Source of the DNA: Streptomyces ossamyceticus
GTDB lineage: Bacteria; Actinomycetota; Actinomycetes; Streptomycetales; Streptomycetaceae
DNA length: 36,782 nt
NCBI RefSeq assembly: GCF_001418475.1
Contig: NZ_LIQX01000041.1
Coordinates: 1-36,782 of the forward strand
Direction of reading: 5' to 3'
Shown here: positions 27,927-36,507 of the stretch, piece after piece
How positions within the stretch are numbered: position 1 is the first letter of the stretch
Layout of the letters: each line of letters opens with the position of its first letter
The notes under the pieces: model-generated
What the model saw: the letters and a program-made list of their open reading frames with translations, nothing else
Databases searched by the model: none
Told to the model about the DNA's origin: nothing
Program-made: the position numbers and the translations under genes

Positions 27927-28814
27927 TCAGTGCTCGCGCGGCGCGGGCACCACACGTTCCACCTCGGGGTGGACGGTCAGCAGCTGCCGCATGGCCGCCT
28001 CGGCCGCCCCTCCGTCGCCCGCGGCGAGGGCGTCGACGATCCGGGCGTGGTGCACGAGGGTCGACTCGCCCGGCCGGTCACAGCCGGTGGCGGGGCCGCC
28101 GGAGACCTGGAGCGCTGCCGAGACGATGCCGGAGAGGTGCTCCAGCATGCGGTTGCCGGCGACCTGGATGAGCAGCGAGTGGAACTCGGCGTCCGCGCGG
28201 GAGAAGGTCAGCGCGTCACCTTGGGCCATGGCGTGCCCCATGAGCTCGACCATGTCGCCGAGCCGCTGCTGGACGTCGTCGCGGCCGTGCCCGGCGGCGA
28301 GGCGGGCGGCGAGCGGCTCGATCGTCCAGCGCAGCTCGCTGAGCTCGCGTCGCTGGTCGTCGCGCTGGGGGCCGAAGGCCCGCCACTCGATGATGTCCGG
28401 GTCGAGCAGGTTCCAGTCGCTGACCGGGCGGACCCGCGTGCCGACGTTCGGGCGGGCGCTGACCAGCCCCTTCGCCTCCAGTACGCGGAGGGACTCGCGG
28501 ACGACGGTGCGGGAGACCTCGAACCGCTGGCCGATCTCCTCGGGGACGAGCGGGCGGTCGGCACCCAGGTCGCCGGAGACGATCATCTGGCCGAGCTGCT
28601 GGACGAGTTGGCCGTGGAGCCCGCGTCCACGGCTCCCGGCGGTGCGACGGCCCACGCGCCCCAGCTCGGGGTCCGCGCCGTCCCAGGAGGGGATGCCGAC
28701 ACGGTCGACGCCGGGGTGCTCGGCGTAGGGGTAGCGGTCGAGTCCGCCCGGTCCTGCGAGGCCGGAATCGGCGGAGCGGGCGGCGGTCATCATGGTGTGC
28801 GCAAGGGTACTCAC
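27927..28814 (-). CDS. whiH: Sporulation transcription factor WhiH (GntR/FadR family)
   Basis: A 295-residue GntR regulator that matches S. coelicolor WhiH from end to end as I recall it. It controls the switch to septation in aerial hyphae. Residues 1-62 are a poorly conserved Gly/Arg-rich leader; the winged helix-turn-helix is at about 65-128 (LHGQLVQQLGQMIVSGDL, EEIGQRFEVSRTVVRESLRV); the FCD ligand domain follows (about 155-285, with AEFHSLLIQVAGNRM and LVHHARIVDALAAGDG). The GTG at 28814 has AAAGGA 5 nt upstream and gives the expected length. A likely sigma-WhiG -10 and a GGGTGA palindrome lie in the leader region. Confidence 0.96.
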   Translation of the reverse strand: MSTLAHTMMTAARSADSGLAGPGGLDRYPYAEHPGVDRVGIPSWDGADPELGRVGRRTAGSRGRGLHGQLVQQLGQMIVSGDLGADRPLVPEEIGQRFEVSRTVVRESLRVLEAKGLVSARPNVGTRVRPVSDWNLLDPDIIEWRAFGPQRDDQRRELSELRWTIEPLAARLAAGHGRDDVQQRLGDMVELMGHAMAQGDALTFSRADAEFHSLLIQVAGNRMLEHLSGIVSAALQVSGGPATGCDRPGESTLVHHARIVDALAAGDGGAAEAAMRQLLTVHPEVERVVPAPREH

Positions 28815-28874
28815 GCATCCTTTGTCGGCTGTGTTCTCAACTCCCTTGAGGTCTTTGGTGAAAAGCACACGAAA

Positions 28875-28890
28875 GGGTGATCGCTCACCC
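28875..28890. promoter_or_regulatory. Palindrome in whiH leader, candidate WhiH operator
   Basis: GGGTGA (28875-28880) and TCACCC (28885-28890) flank TCGC. It lies between the putative -10 and the start codon, 61 bp before the GTG. WhiH is a DNA-binding protein reported to limit its own expression, so a self-operator is reasonable; binding here is inference. Confidence 0.45.
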
Positions 28891-28906
28891 CGTCGCAATT
28901 GACGCC

Positions 28907-28914
28907 TTATCGGA
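28907..28914 (-). promoter_or_regulatory. Candidate sigma-WhiG -10 element of whiH
   Basis: The minus strand reads TCCGATAA, matching seven of eight bases of the sigma-WhiG -10 GCCGATAA. whiH is a known WhiG target in S. coelicolor. I find no good TAAA at the -35 distance, so the match is partial. Confidence 0.5.
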
Positions 28915-28985
28915 AAGAAATGGGCGTTCCACGAGGAGTTGTGCACATTGCGGCGGCCGAAGAGCACGGAGGGTGAGGGCCATCA

Positions 28986-31052
28986 TCATCGGACCCTGTT
29001 GCGTACCGTCGTGAGCAGATAGGCCCCCAGCAACGCGGTCAGCGACAACAGCAGCGCCCCTCCCTCGGGTTGGACGATCACCTGCGCCGCCGCCTCCACG
29101 TAGCGCTCACCTCCGAACGGCCACTGCGTCAGCACGAGCTCGCGCAGCCGCATCGGAAATCCGATCGCATGCCGCACAGTCGGCCCCTCCAGCACCTTCT
29201 GCACCAGGGGGACGACGAGGAGGGGGACGGCGACCACGGCAGCAAGTCCCGCACTGGTGGAACGGAAGACCCCCGCGGCGAGGACTCCCGCCCAGGCGCA
29301 CCCCACGACGAGACCGAGCCAACTGGCACCGAGCGGCAGCCAGTCGCCGGGAACCGAGGTGAGTTCCGGTCCGTGGAGCAGGTAGAGCACCTCCAGGTCG
29401 CAGCCGACGGCGATCAGGGCCAGCAGCAGCCCGGTGGCTGCCGCGACGAGGAGTTTCGCAGCGAGCAGCCCCAGGCGACGGGGCACGGGGCCGCGGTCCG
29501 CGGCCAGCGCCGGGTACCGGAACTCGTCTCCGAAGGAGATCGCGCCGAGCAGCCCCGCGCCGACGGCCGCGGGCGGCAGCGGAAGCTCCCGCGGCCACGC
29601 GGCCAGCAGCCGTGGCTGCGAGGTGTGCCCCATCCTGGCCAGCGCCCCGGCCATGACCGCGGAGACGACGATCACGACGACCGCGGTCACATAACCGGTC
29701 GCGACCCCCGTGGCCCTGCGCAACTCGTACAGCACGGGACGCAGGGGGTTGGACGCCGGGCGAACGGTGATGGGGGGCGGGAGCGGAGGCAGTGCGCCGG
29801 TTTCGACCGAGTGGGGCAGGCGGGCCAGGTGGGGCGACTGGGGGTCGAGGTGCTGTGAAGCATCGGTGGTGTTGATGTGATCCGTGTGGTTGGTAGGGCT
29901 GGAGCGGTTAATGAAATCAGCGAGGTCGGCGGAGTCTGCGAGGTTTCCGCGACTGACGGGACTTCGGTGAGAGACGGGAGGGGTGGAGGGCGGGGAGGAG
30001 TCTGCGTGTGACAGCCGACGCGCGTTCGTGGCCACCTCGGAGTCATCGCCCACCCCCTGCGAATCCTCGACGGAGCCGCCGGTTTCCGCCTCCCCTGGTT
30101 CCCCTTCACCAGGCCACGACGGTGTCGGCGTCGCGGCGGCCGTCTCCCTGACCGTCGCCGCCACTGCCGCCGCCGTCGGTCCCATGTCACCGATCTCGTC
30201 GGCGAGTTGGTGTACGAGAATGCCGTGGCGGAACGCTGTCTCGCCGACCTCGGCGCATGTACTCCCGTACACCGAGAGCCGGTTGCCGCCCTCTCGGACG
30301 ATCTCCACGGAACGTCGTGCGGTCCGGGCCTCCTTGGTCAGCAGGGCGCCGAGGCGGGCAGCGTGCGGGGTGCGGACGGCCACCCGGGGGCGGAGGCGGG
30401 TGCGGGAGAAGTCGGCGACGTCCTGGTCGGCCACGAGTCGGCCCTGTTCGAGGGTCAGTACTCGGTCGGCGATCCGTGCGGCCTCCTTGGGGTCGCCGGT
30501 GGTGAACAGGACGGTGCCCCCCTGGGCCGCGTGCGCCCGCATGATCCCGTGCAACCAACGCCCTTCGCGCACGGACAACCCGTGAGCGGGCTCGTCGAGG
30601 ACGAGGGCGTGCGGGTCGGACAGCAGCGCACAGGCCAGGCCGAGTCGGCGGTCCATGCTCCGCGAGAGGGTGCTCAACCGGGCCTCGCGCAGACCGACCA
30701 GGCCCACCACCTCCAGGACCTCGTCGGCCCGCCGCGCGGGCAGCCCCGCGGCCGCGCACAGCATCCGCAGATGACCTCGCACCGTGCGGGCCGGGTGCCC
30801 CGGTACTTCGCCGAGCAGAACACCCACCTCGCGGTTGGGGTGTGCGACGCGGTGCAGGGGCCGGCCTCTGAAATAGGTGATGCCGCGGCCCTTTTGGAGT
30901 TCGAGCATCAGCCTCAGCGCGGTCGTCCTGCCCGCCCCCGGCGTTCCGAGGAGTGCGGTGACACGGCCGGCGTGCGCCTCGAACGACACGTCGTCGACGG
31001 CGGGCGGAAGCTCCTTGCGAGGGGTGCTGGTCAGTCCGATGGCCTGGATCAC
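28986..31052 (-). CDS. ABC transporter-like protein, ATPase and permease fused, degenerate ATPase motifs
   Basis: A 688-residue single chain. Residues 1-215 are an ABC ATPase domain, but key motifs are altered: Walker A is GTPGAGRTT (36-44) with Arg42 for Lys; the signature is LSRSM (129-133) instead of LSGGQ; the switch histidine is Gly186 (FTTGD). Walker B (ALVLDEP, Asp153/Glu154) is intact. Residues about 300-430 are a disordered Ser/Thr/Pro/Asp/Asn/His-rich linker with weak codon bias. About six membrane helices follow (from 452 to 683). It may be an efflux-type or regulatory membrane protein with low or no ATP turnover. The GTG at 31052 has TATCTT 7 nt upstream and no ribosome site, so a leaderless message is likely. 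Confidence 0.85.
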   Translation of the reverse strand: MIQAIGLTSTPRKELPPAVDDVSFEAHAGRVTALLGTPGAGRTTALRLMLELQKGRGITYFRGRPLHRVAHPNREVGVLLGEVPGHPARTVRGHLRMLCAAAGLPARRADEVLEVVGLVGLREARLSTLSRSMDRRLGLACALLSDPHALVLDEPAHGLSVREGRWLHGIMRAHAAQGGTVLFTTGDPKEAARIADRVLTLEQGRLVADQDVADFSRTRLRPRVAVRTPHAARLGALLTKEARTARRSVEIVREGGNRLSVYGSTCAEVGETAFRHGILVHQLADEIGDMGPTAAAVAATVRETAAATPTPSWPGEGEPGEAETGGSVEDSQGVGDDSEVATNARRLSHADSSPPSTPPVSHRSPVSRGNLADSADLADFINRSSPTNHTDHINTTDASQHLDPQSPHLARLPHSVETGALPPLPPPITVRPASNPLRPVLYELRRATGVATGYVTAVVVIVVSAVMAGALARMGHTSQPRLLAAWPRELPLPPAAVGAGLLGAISFGDEFRYPALAADRGPVPRRLGLLAAKLLVAAATGLLLALIAVGCDLEVLYLLHGPELTSVPGDWLPLGASWLGLVVGCAWAGVLAAGVFRSTSAGLAAVVAVPLLVVPLVQKVLEGPTVRHAIGFPMRLRELVLTQWPFGGERYVEAAAQVIVQPEGGALLLSLTALLGAYLLTTVRNRVR

Positions 31053-31170
31053 CCGAAGCAAGATAGCGCGGTATGTCCGGTTTTCTGGGCACCTCGCGGC
31101 TCGCTTCGAGGCAGCGGGCAGCGCCGGGCGACGTCGCCGGGCAGACCTCGGCTCCTTGGACCGCGCCCCG

Positions 31171-31929
31171 TCAGACCTCGGGGCGGAGCATCGGCGGGTT
31201 GAGGAGGGTGGCGCCACCGGCACGGAAGAGCTGGGCGGGGCGGCCGCCCTGCCGGGTGGTGGTGCCACCGGTCGGCACCAGGAAGCCGGGCGTGCCCGTC
31301 ACCTTGCGGTGGAAGTTGCGCGGGTCCAGCGCCACGGCCCACACCGCCTCGTAGACGCGGCGCAGCTCACCGACGGTGAACTCCGGCGGGCAGAAGGCGG
31401 TCGCCAGCGAGGAGTACTCGATCTTCGAGCGAGCACGTTCCACACCGTCCGCCAGGATCTGCGCGTGGTCGAAGGCCAGCGGCGCCACCGGCTCGCCGTC
31501 GTGCCCGTAGCCCCCGTGAGCCAGCAACTCCTCGACGGGCGCCCAGCGCGCGCTGTTCGCGTCGCCACCCGGGCGGGGTGCCGGCAGGTCGGGGGCGAGC
31601 GCGAGGTGAGCGACGCTGACGACCCTCATCCGCGGGTCCCGCTTCGGGTCGCCGTAGGTCGCCAACTGCTCCAGGTGCGCGCCGTTGTCCTGCGCGGGGG
31701 CGGACGGATCGTGGGCGGTCAGCCCGGTCTCCTCGGACAGTTCGCGTGCGGCGGCCTGCGCCAGATCCTCGTCGGGCCGTACGAAACCGCCGGGCAGCGC
31801 CCACCGCCCCTGGAAGGGCTGTTCGCCCCGCCGCACGGTCAGCGCGCACAGCGCGTGGCGGCGGACGGTCAGCACGACCAGGTCGACGGTGACGGCGAAG
31901 GGCGGGTAGTCCGACGGGTCGTAGGGCAT
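31171..31929 (-). CDS. NrtR-type Nudix-domain transcriptional regulator
   Basis: A 252-residue protein. The N-terminal Nudix domain (about 8-160) has a complete Nudix box, G48-x5-E54-x7-R62-E63-x2-E66-E67-x-G69-L70. The C-terminal part (about 165-240) has the winged-helix features of the NrtR group (KIEYSSLATAFCPPEFTVGELRRVYEAVW, NFHRKV). NrtR proteins bind ADP-ribose and repress NAD-synthesis or pentose genes; here no such gene is adjacent, so the target is open. The ATG at 31929 is chosen because MPYDPSDYPPFAVTVDLVV is the usual start and TATGAT lies 6 nt before it; a longer frame back to 31995 (MSQVLERS) would include the putative operator. Confidence 0.88.
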   Translation of the reverse strand: MPYDPSDYPPFAVTVDLVVLTVRRHALCALTVRRGEQPFQGRWALPGGFVRPDEDLAQAAARELSEETGLTAHDPSAPAQDNGAHLEQLATYGDPKRDPRMRVVSVAHLALAPDLPAPRPGGDANSARWAPVEELLAHGGYGHDGEPVAPLAFDHAQILADGVERARSKIEYSSLATAFCPPEFTVGELRRVYEAVWAVALDPRNFHRKVTGTPGFLVPTGGTTTRQGGRPAQLFRAGGATLLNPPMLRPEV

Positions 31930-31935
31930 GCCGCG

Positions 31936-31957
31936 ATCATAGTCGTCTTCCTGACGA
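31936..31957 (-). promoter_or_regulatory. Candidate leaderless promoter with operator for the NrtR-type gene
   Basis: On the minus strand TATGAT (31941-31936) precedes the ATG by 6 nt. Immediately upstream TCGTC (31943-31947 on the plus strand) and GACGA (31953-31957) form an inverted repeat with a 5-bp gap, placed between -35 and -10. This is where an autorepressor would bind. Confidence 0.5.
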
Positions 31958-32080
31958 TAAACACTCCCTTCCGTGGTCGCTTCCGTTCTTGATCCGCTTC
32001 TCTCCAACACCTGGCTCATGATCCACCCGGCGCCTTCGCGAGGTCCGCACAGGGCGTGGTCGATCACGCGTCCGCCGAGG

Positions 32081-34300
32081 TCACCCTCCCAGCTGCAGAC
32101 CGTCGGCCGCTTCCTCGACCATGGCGAGCCCCAGTCTGCTGACGCGCACGGCGAAGGGGGCGCCGGCCACGCGCAGGCCGGTCAGGCCGATCTCGCCCAG
32201 CGGTGCGCTGCTCACCGGACGCAGCGTCACCGTGCCGGACGGGGTGTCCGGCCGGATGCCCACGAGGATGGTGAGCAGCAGCACACCCGAGGCCGCTGCC
32301 GTCGCGGCCGGTCTGCAGGCGGCCGGATGCGGCAGCGGCGCGCCGCCCGCCGTGCGCTGCTCCCCCGCGTACATCTCCGGCAGCCGGTGGCCGAAGCTCT
32401 CGGCCGCCGCCAGCACTCCCCGGATCAGAGCGCTCGCCTCCTTCTCGTAGCCCGCCGCCACGAGCCCGGCGACCGCGATCGCCGTCTCCTGCACGCGCAC
32501 GGCACCACTGCGATGCCCGAACGGGTTGTACGCCACCTCCTTCGCGCCGAGGCTGCGCAGCCCCCACCCGGAGTCCATGGCAGGTCCTCCGAGCAACCGC
32601 GTGAGCTGCTCGGTCTGCACCTTGTCGAGCAGGCCCGGGGCCTGGCGGCCCCCGCCGAGCAGGCCCGTGTCGAGGAGGTGGGCGGTGGCCGCGCCCAGAT
32701 GCGGGACGAGGCGCCCGTCGGGGGTGCGGGCGGCGGCGGGTCGGCCGCCGCCGCGATCCTCCACCCAGAAGTCCGCCTGGAATCGGGTGCGCAGTCGTAT
32801 CGCCCATTCCCTCAGCTCGTCCGCGCCGGGTCGGCCGTACGCGTCGAGCAGGTCGGCGCCCAGCAACGCGGCCCGGTGGGCGTGTGCCTGGGTCTCGCAG
32901 CGCAGCGGGCCGCCGGGGTCCGGGTCGGGCAGATAGGTCCCGGCTCCGACGGTGGCCCGCAGCCACCGCAGACAGCGCTCGGCTGCTGGCAGCAGGTCCT
33001 CTGTCTCCTGCTCGGGCAACCCCCAGCGTCTGGCCTCGGCCAGGAGGACGGGGAAGAGGAGGGTGGCCTCGGTGCCGGTGCAGCCCGGCGGCAGATGAGG
33101 GCCCGCGTCCCTCCGTGGGCCGGGGATCTTGCCCGACTGGGCCGTCGGGCCCGCGAGTTGGGTGCGGGCCAGGGTGCGCAGGGTGCCCGCGGCGAGACGC
33201 GTACCGAGGGGCAGCGTCATGCGGGCCGCGATCAGGGCGTCGGCCGGGGCCATGCCGCAGCGCCAGGGCGCGCCCGCCGCGAGGTGGATGTCGGACGGGT
33301 TGGCGGGGTCGCGCAGCAGCAGAGCTTCCAGGTCTTCCAGGCATGTGTGCAGCAGCGCCCCGGCCCGGGAGTCGTCGCCCGCGGCCTCCGCCTGGGCGAG
33401 CGGGCTCGTGGCCCCGCGTCCCACCGGTCTGATGGGGCCCGCCCCGTCCGGTCGTACCCGTAGCTCCACGCTGCGCGAGCCACCGGAGGGCAGTTCCAAC
33501 TCCCAGCGCAGCAGGCCGGCGGAGGCCAGGGCGTCGGAGGGGGGCGGGGAAGCGGTGACGGTCGAGTGCCCGGTGGCGCAGGACCAGCGCAGGCCGGCGT
33601 CACGGACGCTGGCGGGCAGCTCCGGCCCGGCGCTGCCGGAGGCGACGGCGCCCAGTTCCGCGAGGTCCGTGCCCAGAGACACCTCGACGGGCAGGCGCAG
33701 TGGGCGGCGGGCCGTACTGTGCAGGGTGATCCGCTCGGTGCCGTCGGCGTGGCGGGTGCGTTCGACCATCACGTCCGGGTCGGGGCCGGCGTCGGCGGAG
33801 ACACGCAGCGTTCCCACGAAGCGGGCCCGGTCGGCCGTGACCATCCGTGCCTGTACGGGAAGGGGCTCCCGTCCGGCCACACGGATCTGGCAGCGGGAGA
33901 GCATGCGCCGCCCCCCGCGGTAGAAGCCTTCCAGCCCCTTGCCGGTCAGCTGACCGTGTTCGCCGGAGATCGCGAGGCCCGGCAGAGCGACGCAGATCAA
34001 CGTGGTGTGGGCGGGGGGCAGTTCCGTGGGGCGCCGGGGGCCCGGAAGCGTCGGTTGGGTACGGGCCTGGTTTCCGGTACGCGTGCCGGTCGGTGGGGTG
34101 GAGGCGCCCAGGCCGGTTGGGGAGGGCTTGGTGCCGGCGGGGTTCCTCGGGCGCACGCCGATGACGGGCGACGACGGGTTGCGGATCTCCGGGCGCGGGG
34201 CCGGGATGCCGTCCCGGCCCCGGGTGCGAGGGGTGGGCTGGCGGAGCCTGCCGAACGACGGGATGTCGTCGTAGGCGTCGGGCAAGGAGGGCAGGGACAT
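32081..34300 (-). CDS. Glycogen-debranching-enzyme N-terminal-domain protein
   Basis: A 739-residue protein. Residues 1-95 are disordered, rich in Pro, Arg, Thr and Gly. Residues about 97-300 match the beta-sandwich GDE_N_bis-type domain (TTLICVALPGLAISG, GLEGFYRGGRRMLSR). The rest is an (alpha/alpha)6-barrel-like glycoside-hydrolase region (LEDLEALLLRDPA, YLAAGAPWRCGMAPADALIAARM, HPAACRPAATAAAS near the end). The expected role is in alpha-glucan or trehalose/glycogen turnover, but I cannot place the catalytic acids with confidence. No signal peptide is seen. The ATG at 34300 has only a weak GAAGAAG site; an upstream extension is not supported. Confidence 0.75.
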   Translation of the reverse strand: MSLPSLPDAYDDIPSFGRLRQPTPRTRGRDGIPAPRPEIRNPSSPVIGVRPRNPAGTKPSPTGLGASTPPTGTRTGNQARTQPTLPGPRRPTELPPAHTTLICVALPGLAISGEHGQLTGKGLEGFYRGGRRMLSRCQIRVAGREPLPVQARMVTADRARFVGTLRVSADAGPDPDVMVERTRHADGTERITLHSTARRPLRLPVEVSLGTDLAELGAVASGSAGPELPASVRDAGLRWSCATGHSTVTASPPPSDALASAGLLRWELELPSGGSRSVELRVRPDGAGPIRPVGRGATSPLAQAEAAGDDSRAGALLHTCLEDLEALLLRDPANPSDIHLAAGAPWRCGMAPADALIAARMTLPLGTRLAAGTLRTLARTQLAGPTAQSGKIPGPRRDAGPHLPPGCTGTEATLLFPVLLAEARRWGLPEQETEDLLPAAERCLRWLRATVGAGTYLPDPDPGGPLRCETQAHAHRAALLGADLLDAYGRPGADELREWAIRLRTRFQADFWVEDRGGGRPAAARTPDGRLVPHLGAATAHLLDTGLLGGGRQAPGLLDKVQTEQLTRLLGGPAMDSGWGLRSLGAKEVAYNPFGHRSGAVRVQETAIAVAGLVAAGYEKEASALIRGVLAAAESFGHRLPEMYAGEQRTAGGAPLPHPAACRPAATAAASGVLLLTILVGIRPDTPSGTVTLRPVSSAPLGEIGLTGLRVAGAPFAVRVSRLGLAMVEEAADGLQLGG

Positions 34301-34440
34301 GGAGTGGCTTCTTCTGCGTTCGGCGCGCGGTGGGTGCGCTCGGCACCTGATGGAGGGCAGCGGTGACGGTATGACGGGACGGGGTGGCAGCGAGGGCAAG
34401 CCACGGATACCGCCACTCAGGTGAACGGAACGGCTCCACT

Positions 34441-34610
34441 CGGGGTCACGGCCGCTCATCGGCGCACGTCCCATCCGGGGCACGACCGCTCATCGCGTAC
34501 GTCCCATCCGGGGCACGACCGCCCGTCGGCGTACCGCCCTTCCGGGCCATGGCCGTTCATCGGCATGCGTCCCTTCCATGTCACGGCTGTTCATCGACAT
34601 GCGTCCCCTC
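34441..34610. repeat. 34-bp tandem repeat, five copies
   Basis: Units 34441-34475 (35 bp), 34476-34508 (33 bp), 34509-34542, 34543-34576 and 34577-34610 (34 bp each) share the pattern CGGGGCACGGCCGTTCATCG then a CGCRTGCGTCCCWTC-like end. The fifth copy overlaps the 3' end and stop codon of the DUF4192 gene. Unit length is not a multiple of three, so the array cannot extend the reading frame. The rest of 34301-34440 shows nothing else. Confidence 0.88.
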
Positions 34611-36467
34611 CGGCTTCGCTCCTTGGCCGTCGACGGCCCTGCGGGCCCGTGCCCGGCCGCTGGGGCCGTCGGCGGCGCGTGCCGAGCGTCGGCCTCCCGG
34701 TGAGGCGCCGTCGGTGGAACGCGGACGGCGTTGCTGGGCCGGGCCACCGGGTGAACGCCGGCTGGCGCGGGTGTCCGGGCTCCGCTCCGGTCGTGATCGG
34801 CGCCGTCGCCGAGAGCCGTTGCCGCATGCCTTGTCAGCGGATGCCACGGATGCCATGTCACCGGGCGAGGCGTCGACTGCGGTTGTCACCTCGCTCGGCT
34901 GTTCCGCGACGTCCGGTGCGGCCTCGGCATCTGCCTCCGTCGTGGTCGTCGGAAGCTCTCGCCCCCTGCGTTCCGCTCGGAGGCAGCGGCGGATCGACTC
35001 GGGGTCGAGGCCGTCGTTGCAGGCCTGGTGGAGGAGGCGGGCGAAGAGGTAGTCACGGTCGGCGGCGAGGGCCATGGCGAGGGCTTCGCGCGCTTCCAGC
35101 TCGTCGCCCGTGGACCACGCCACCCAGCCGGCCAGGGTGAGAGGGGCTGCGGCGTGTTCTCCGTAGGGGCCCACGCAGCGGCGGGCGAGAGCGCGCCAGA
35201 GTCGGAGCGCGGGACTCGCCTCGTCACCCTCCATCCACTCCGCGGCCCGATCCCGGGTCGCCCTGTCCTGGAGGCCCAGGATCATGGTCGCGGCGTCGTC
35301 ATGACCGATCAGCTCGTCGTCACGCAGGTCCGCGTCGAGGGTGCTGGCCATGGTCGGAACGGCCGCGAGGCGCTCCATGGCGCGCCGGACCACCGCGAGC
35401 GTCTCCTCCGCCACGTCTGCGCGGCTCTCCGCTTCCAGGATGCGCGGGACGAGGGCAGCCTGGGCGGTGTCGAGCGCGGCCTCCTGCTGCAAGGCCGCCG
35501 CGGTCTCCCAGGGCATGAGTCGCGCCCTCAACTCCCTTAGCGTGCCGCGCACCTGAAGGCCCGCGTAGGTCGCGGCGGCGGCCAGTACGGAGGTGCCGGG
35601 CAGCCCCATCGCCTCGCCGTCCGGGGAGCAGCATCCGTTGCCCGGGCAGCAGTACGACCAGAAGCGGCCGTCGGAGATGCACAGGGCCTCGACCACCGGG
35701 ACGTCGAGGGCGCCGCAGGCCCTGCGCAGGAGTTGGGCCAGTGGCCTCAGGCGCTCCATGACGTCGCGCGCCGACTCGCCGCCCGCCGGGTCCTCGCAAA
35801 GGAAGGCGACCATGCTCTCCGGTTTGGCGCCCCGGCGCTCGCTGCCGGTCACCAGCCCGTGGGCCAGTTGCTGCGCCACGGACGGCCAGTCGTCCGTGTG
35901 GGGCGGGATCCCGAGCCGGGCACGCCCGCCGAAACGCCCCTTCGTCTCGCCGTCGTGCAGCGCGACGAGGACGATGCTGTCCTCGGGGCGATAGCCGAGC
36001 AGATACGGCAGGGCGTCGGCGAGCTCGGCCGGGGTCCGCAGAGTGACCTGCTGCTCGCCGCCGGGTCCGGCAGCCGCGCCGTGCCCCGCGTACGCCCCGC
36101 ATTCACCGTGCCCCATGGGCGGGGCTGTCCCCTCGGACGCCGAGGCGTGCCCCATGGGCGGGGCTGTCCCCTCGGATGCCGAGGCGTGCCCCATGAGCGG
36201 CACCACCCTGTCAGGCACCGCCCCGTGCCCCGTGGACTCCTCGTGCCCGGGCTGATGCCTCGGCGCCCGGTCGTCGCGCTCCGACCCAGACCGTGGCCCC
36301 CACTCGTCACGCTCCAACCGGGATCGTGGCTCCCGGTCGTCACGATCCGGGAGAGGCCGCCGCTCGCGGTCCTCGTACGCGGTGGTCTCCCCGCGCCCAC
36401 TCCAGCCGTTCTGCCCGCTGATGTCACCGTTGCCGGAGGTCCCGGCCGCTTCGCTGCGATTCGTCAT
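34581..36467 (-). CDS. DUF4192 domain-containing protein
   Basis: A 628-residue actinobacterial protein. Residues 1-140 are a charged, disordered extension (repeated Arg/Asp/Glu/Pro blocks, then a 13-residue repeat MGHASASEGTAPP). The DUF4192 domain (about 140-500) starts with VTLRTPAELADALPYLLGYR and PEDSIVLVAL and has a Cys cluster CCPGNGCCSPDG that could bind metal. The last 130 residues are a basic, low-complexity tail (SRRRRRSRPERSP). Function of the family is unknown. The ATG at 36467 is the only good start but its ribosome site is weak. The 3' end is eroded by or grew out of the adjacent 34-bp repeat. Confidence 0.85.
   Translation of the reverse strand: MTNRSEAAGTSGNGDISGQNGWSGRGETTAYEDRERRPLPDRDDREPRSRLERDEWGPRSGSERDDRAPRHQPGHEESTGHGAVPDRVVPLMGHASASEGTAPPMGHASASEGTAPPMGHGECGAYAGHGAAAGPGGEQQVTLRTPAELADALPYLLGYRPEDSIVLVALHDGETKGRFGGRARLGIPPHTDDWPSVAQQLAHGLVTGSERRGAKPESMVAFLCEDPAGGESARDVMERLRPLAQLLRRACGALDVPVVEALCISDGRFWSYCCPGNGCCSPDGEAMGLPGTSVLAAAATYAGLQVRGTLRELRARLMPWETAAALQQEAALDTAQAALVPRILEAESRADVAEETLAVVRRAMERLAAVPTMASTLDADLRDDELIGHDDAATMILGLQDRATRDRAAEWMEGDEASPALRLWRALARRCVGPYGEHAAAPLTLAGWVAWSTGDELEAREALAMALAADRDYLFARLLHQACNDGLDPESIRRCLRAERRGRELPTTTTEADAEAAPDVAEQPSEVTTAVDASPGDMASVASADKACGNGSRRRRRSRPERSPDTRASRRSPGGPAQQRRPRSTDGASPGGRRSARAADGPSGRARARRAVDGQGAKPEGTHVDEQP
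36108..36200. repeat. 39-bp in-frame tandem repeat within the DUF4192 gene
   Basis: Units 36108-36146 and 36147-36185 differ at one base; a third partial copy is 36186-36200. Each encodes 13 residues (MGHASASEGTAPP). Near-identity implies a recent duplication or ongoing slippage. Confidence 0.92.
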
Positions 36468-36507
36468 GTGGCGACCATCTCGCGGATCTTGAAGTTCCGC
36501 TTTGACC

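Noticed and set aside
31120..31142. GC-rich near-palindrome between the NrtR-type and ABC genes as terminator
   Set aside because: It has no loop and one mismatch and lies upstream of the NrtR-type stop region in an unclear place; not convincing as a terminator.
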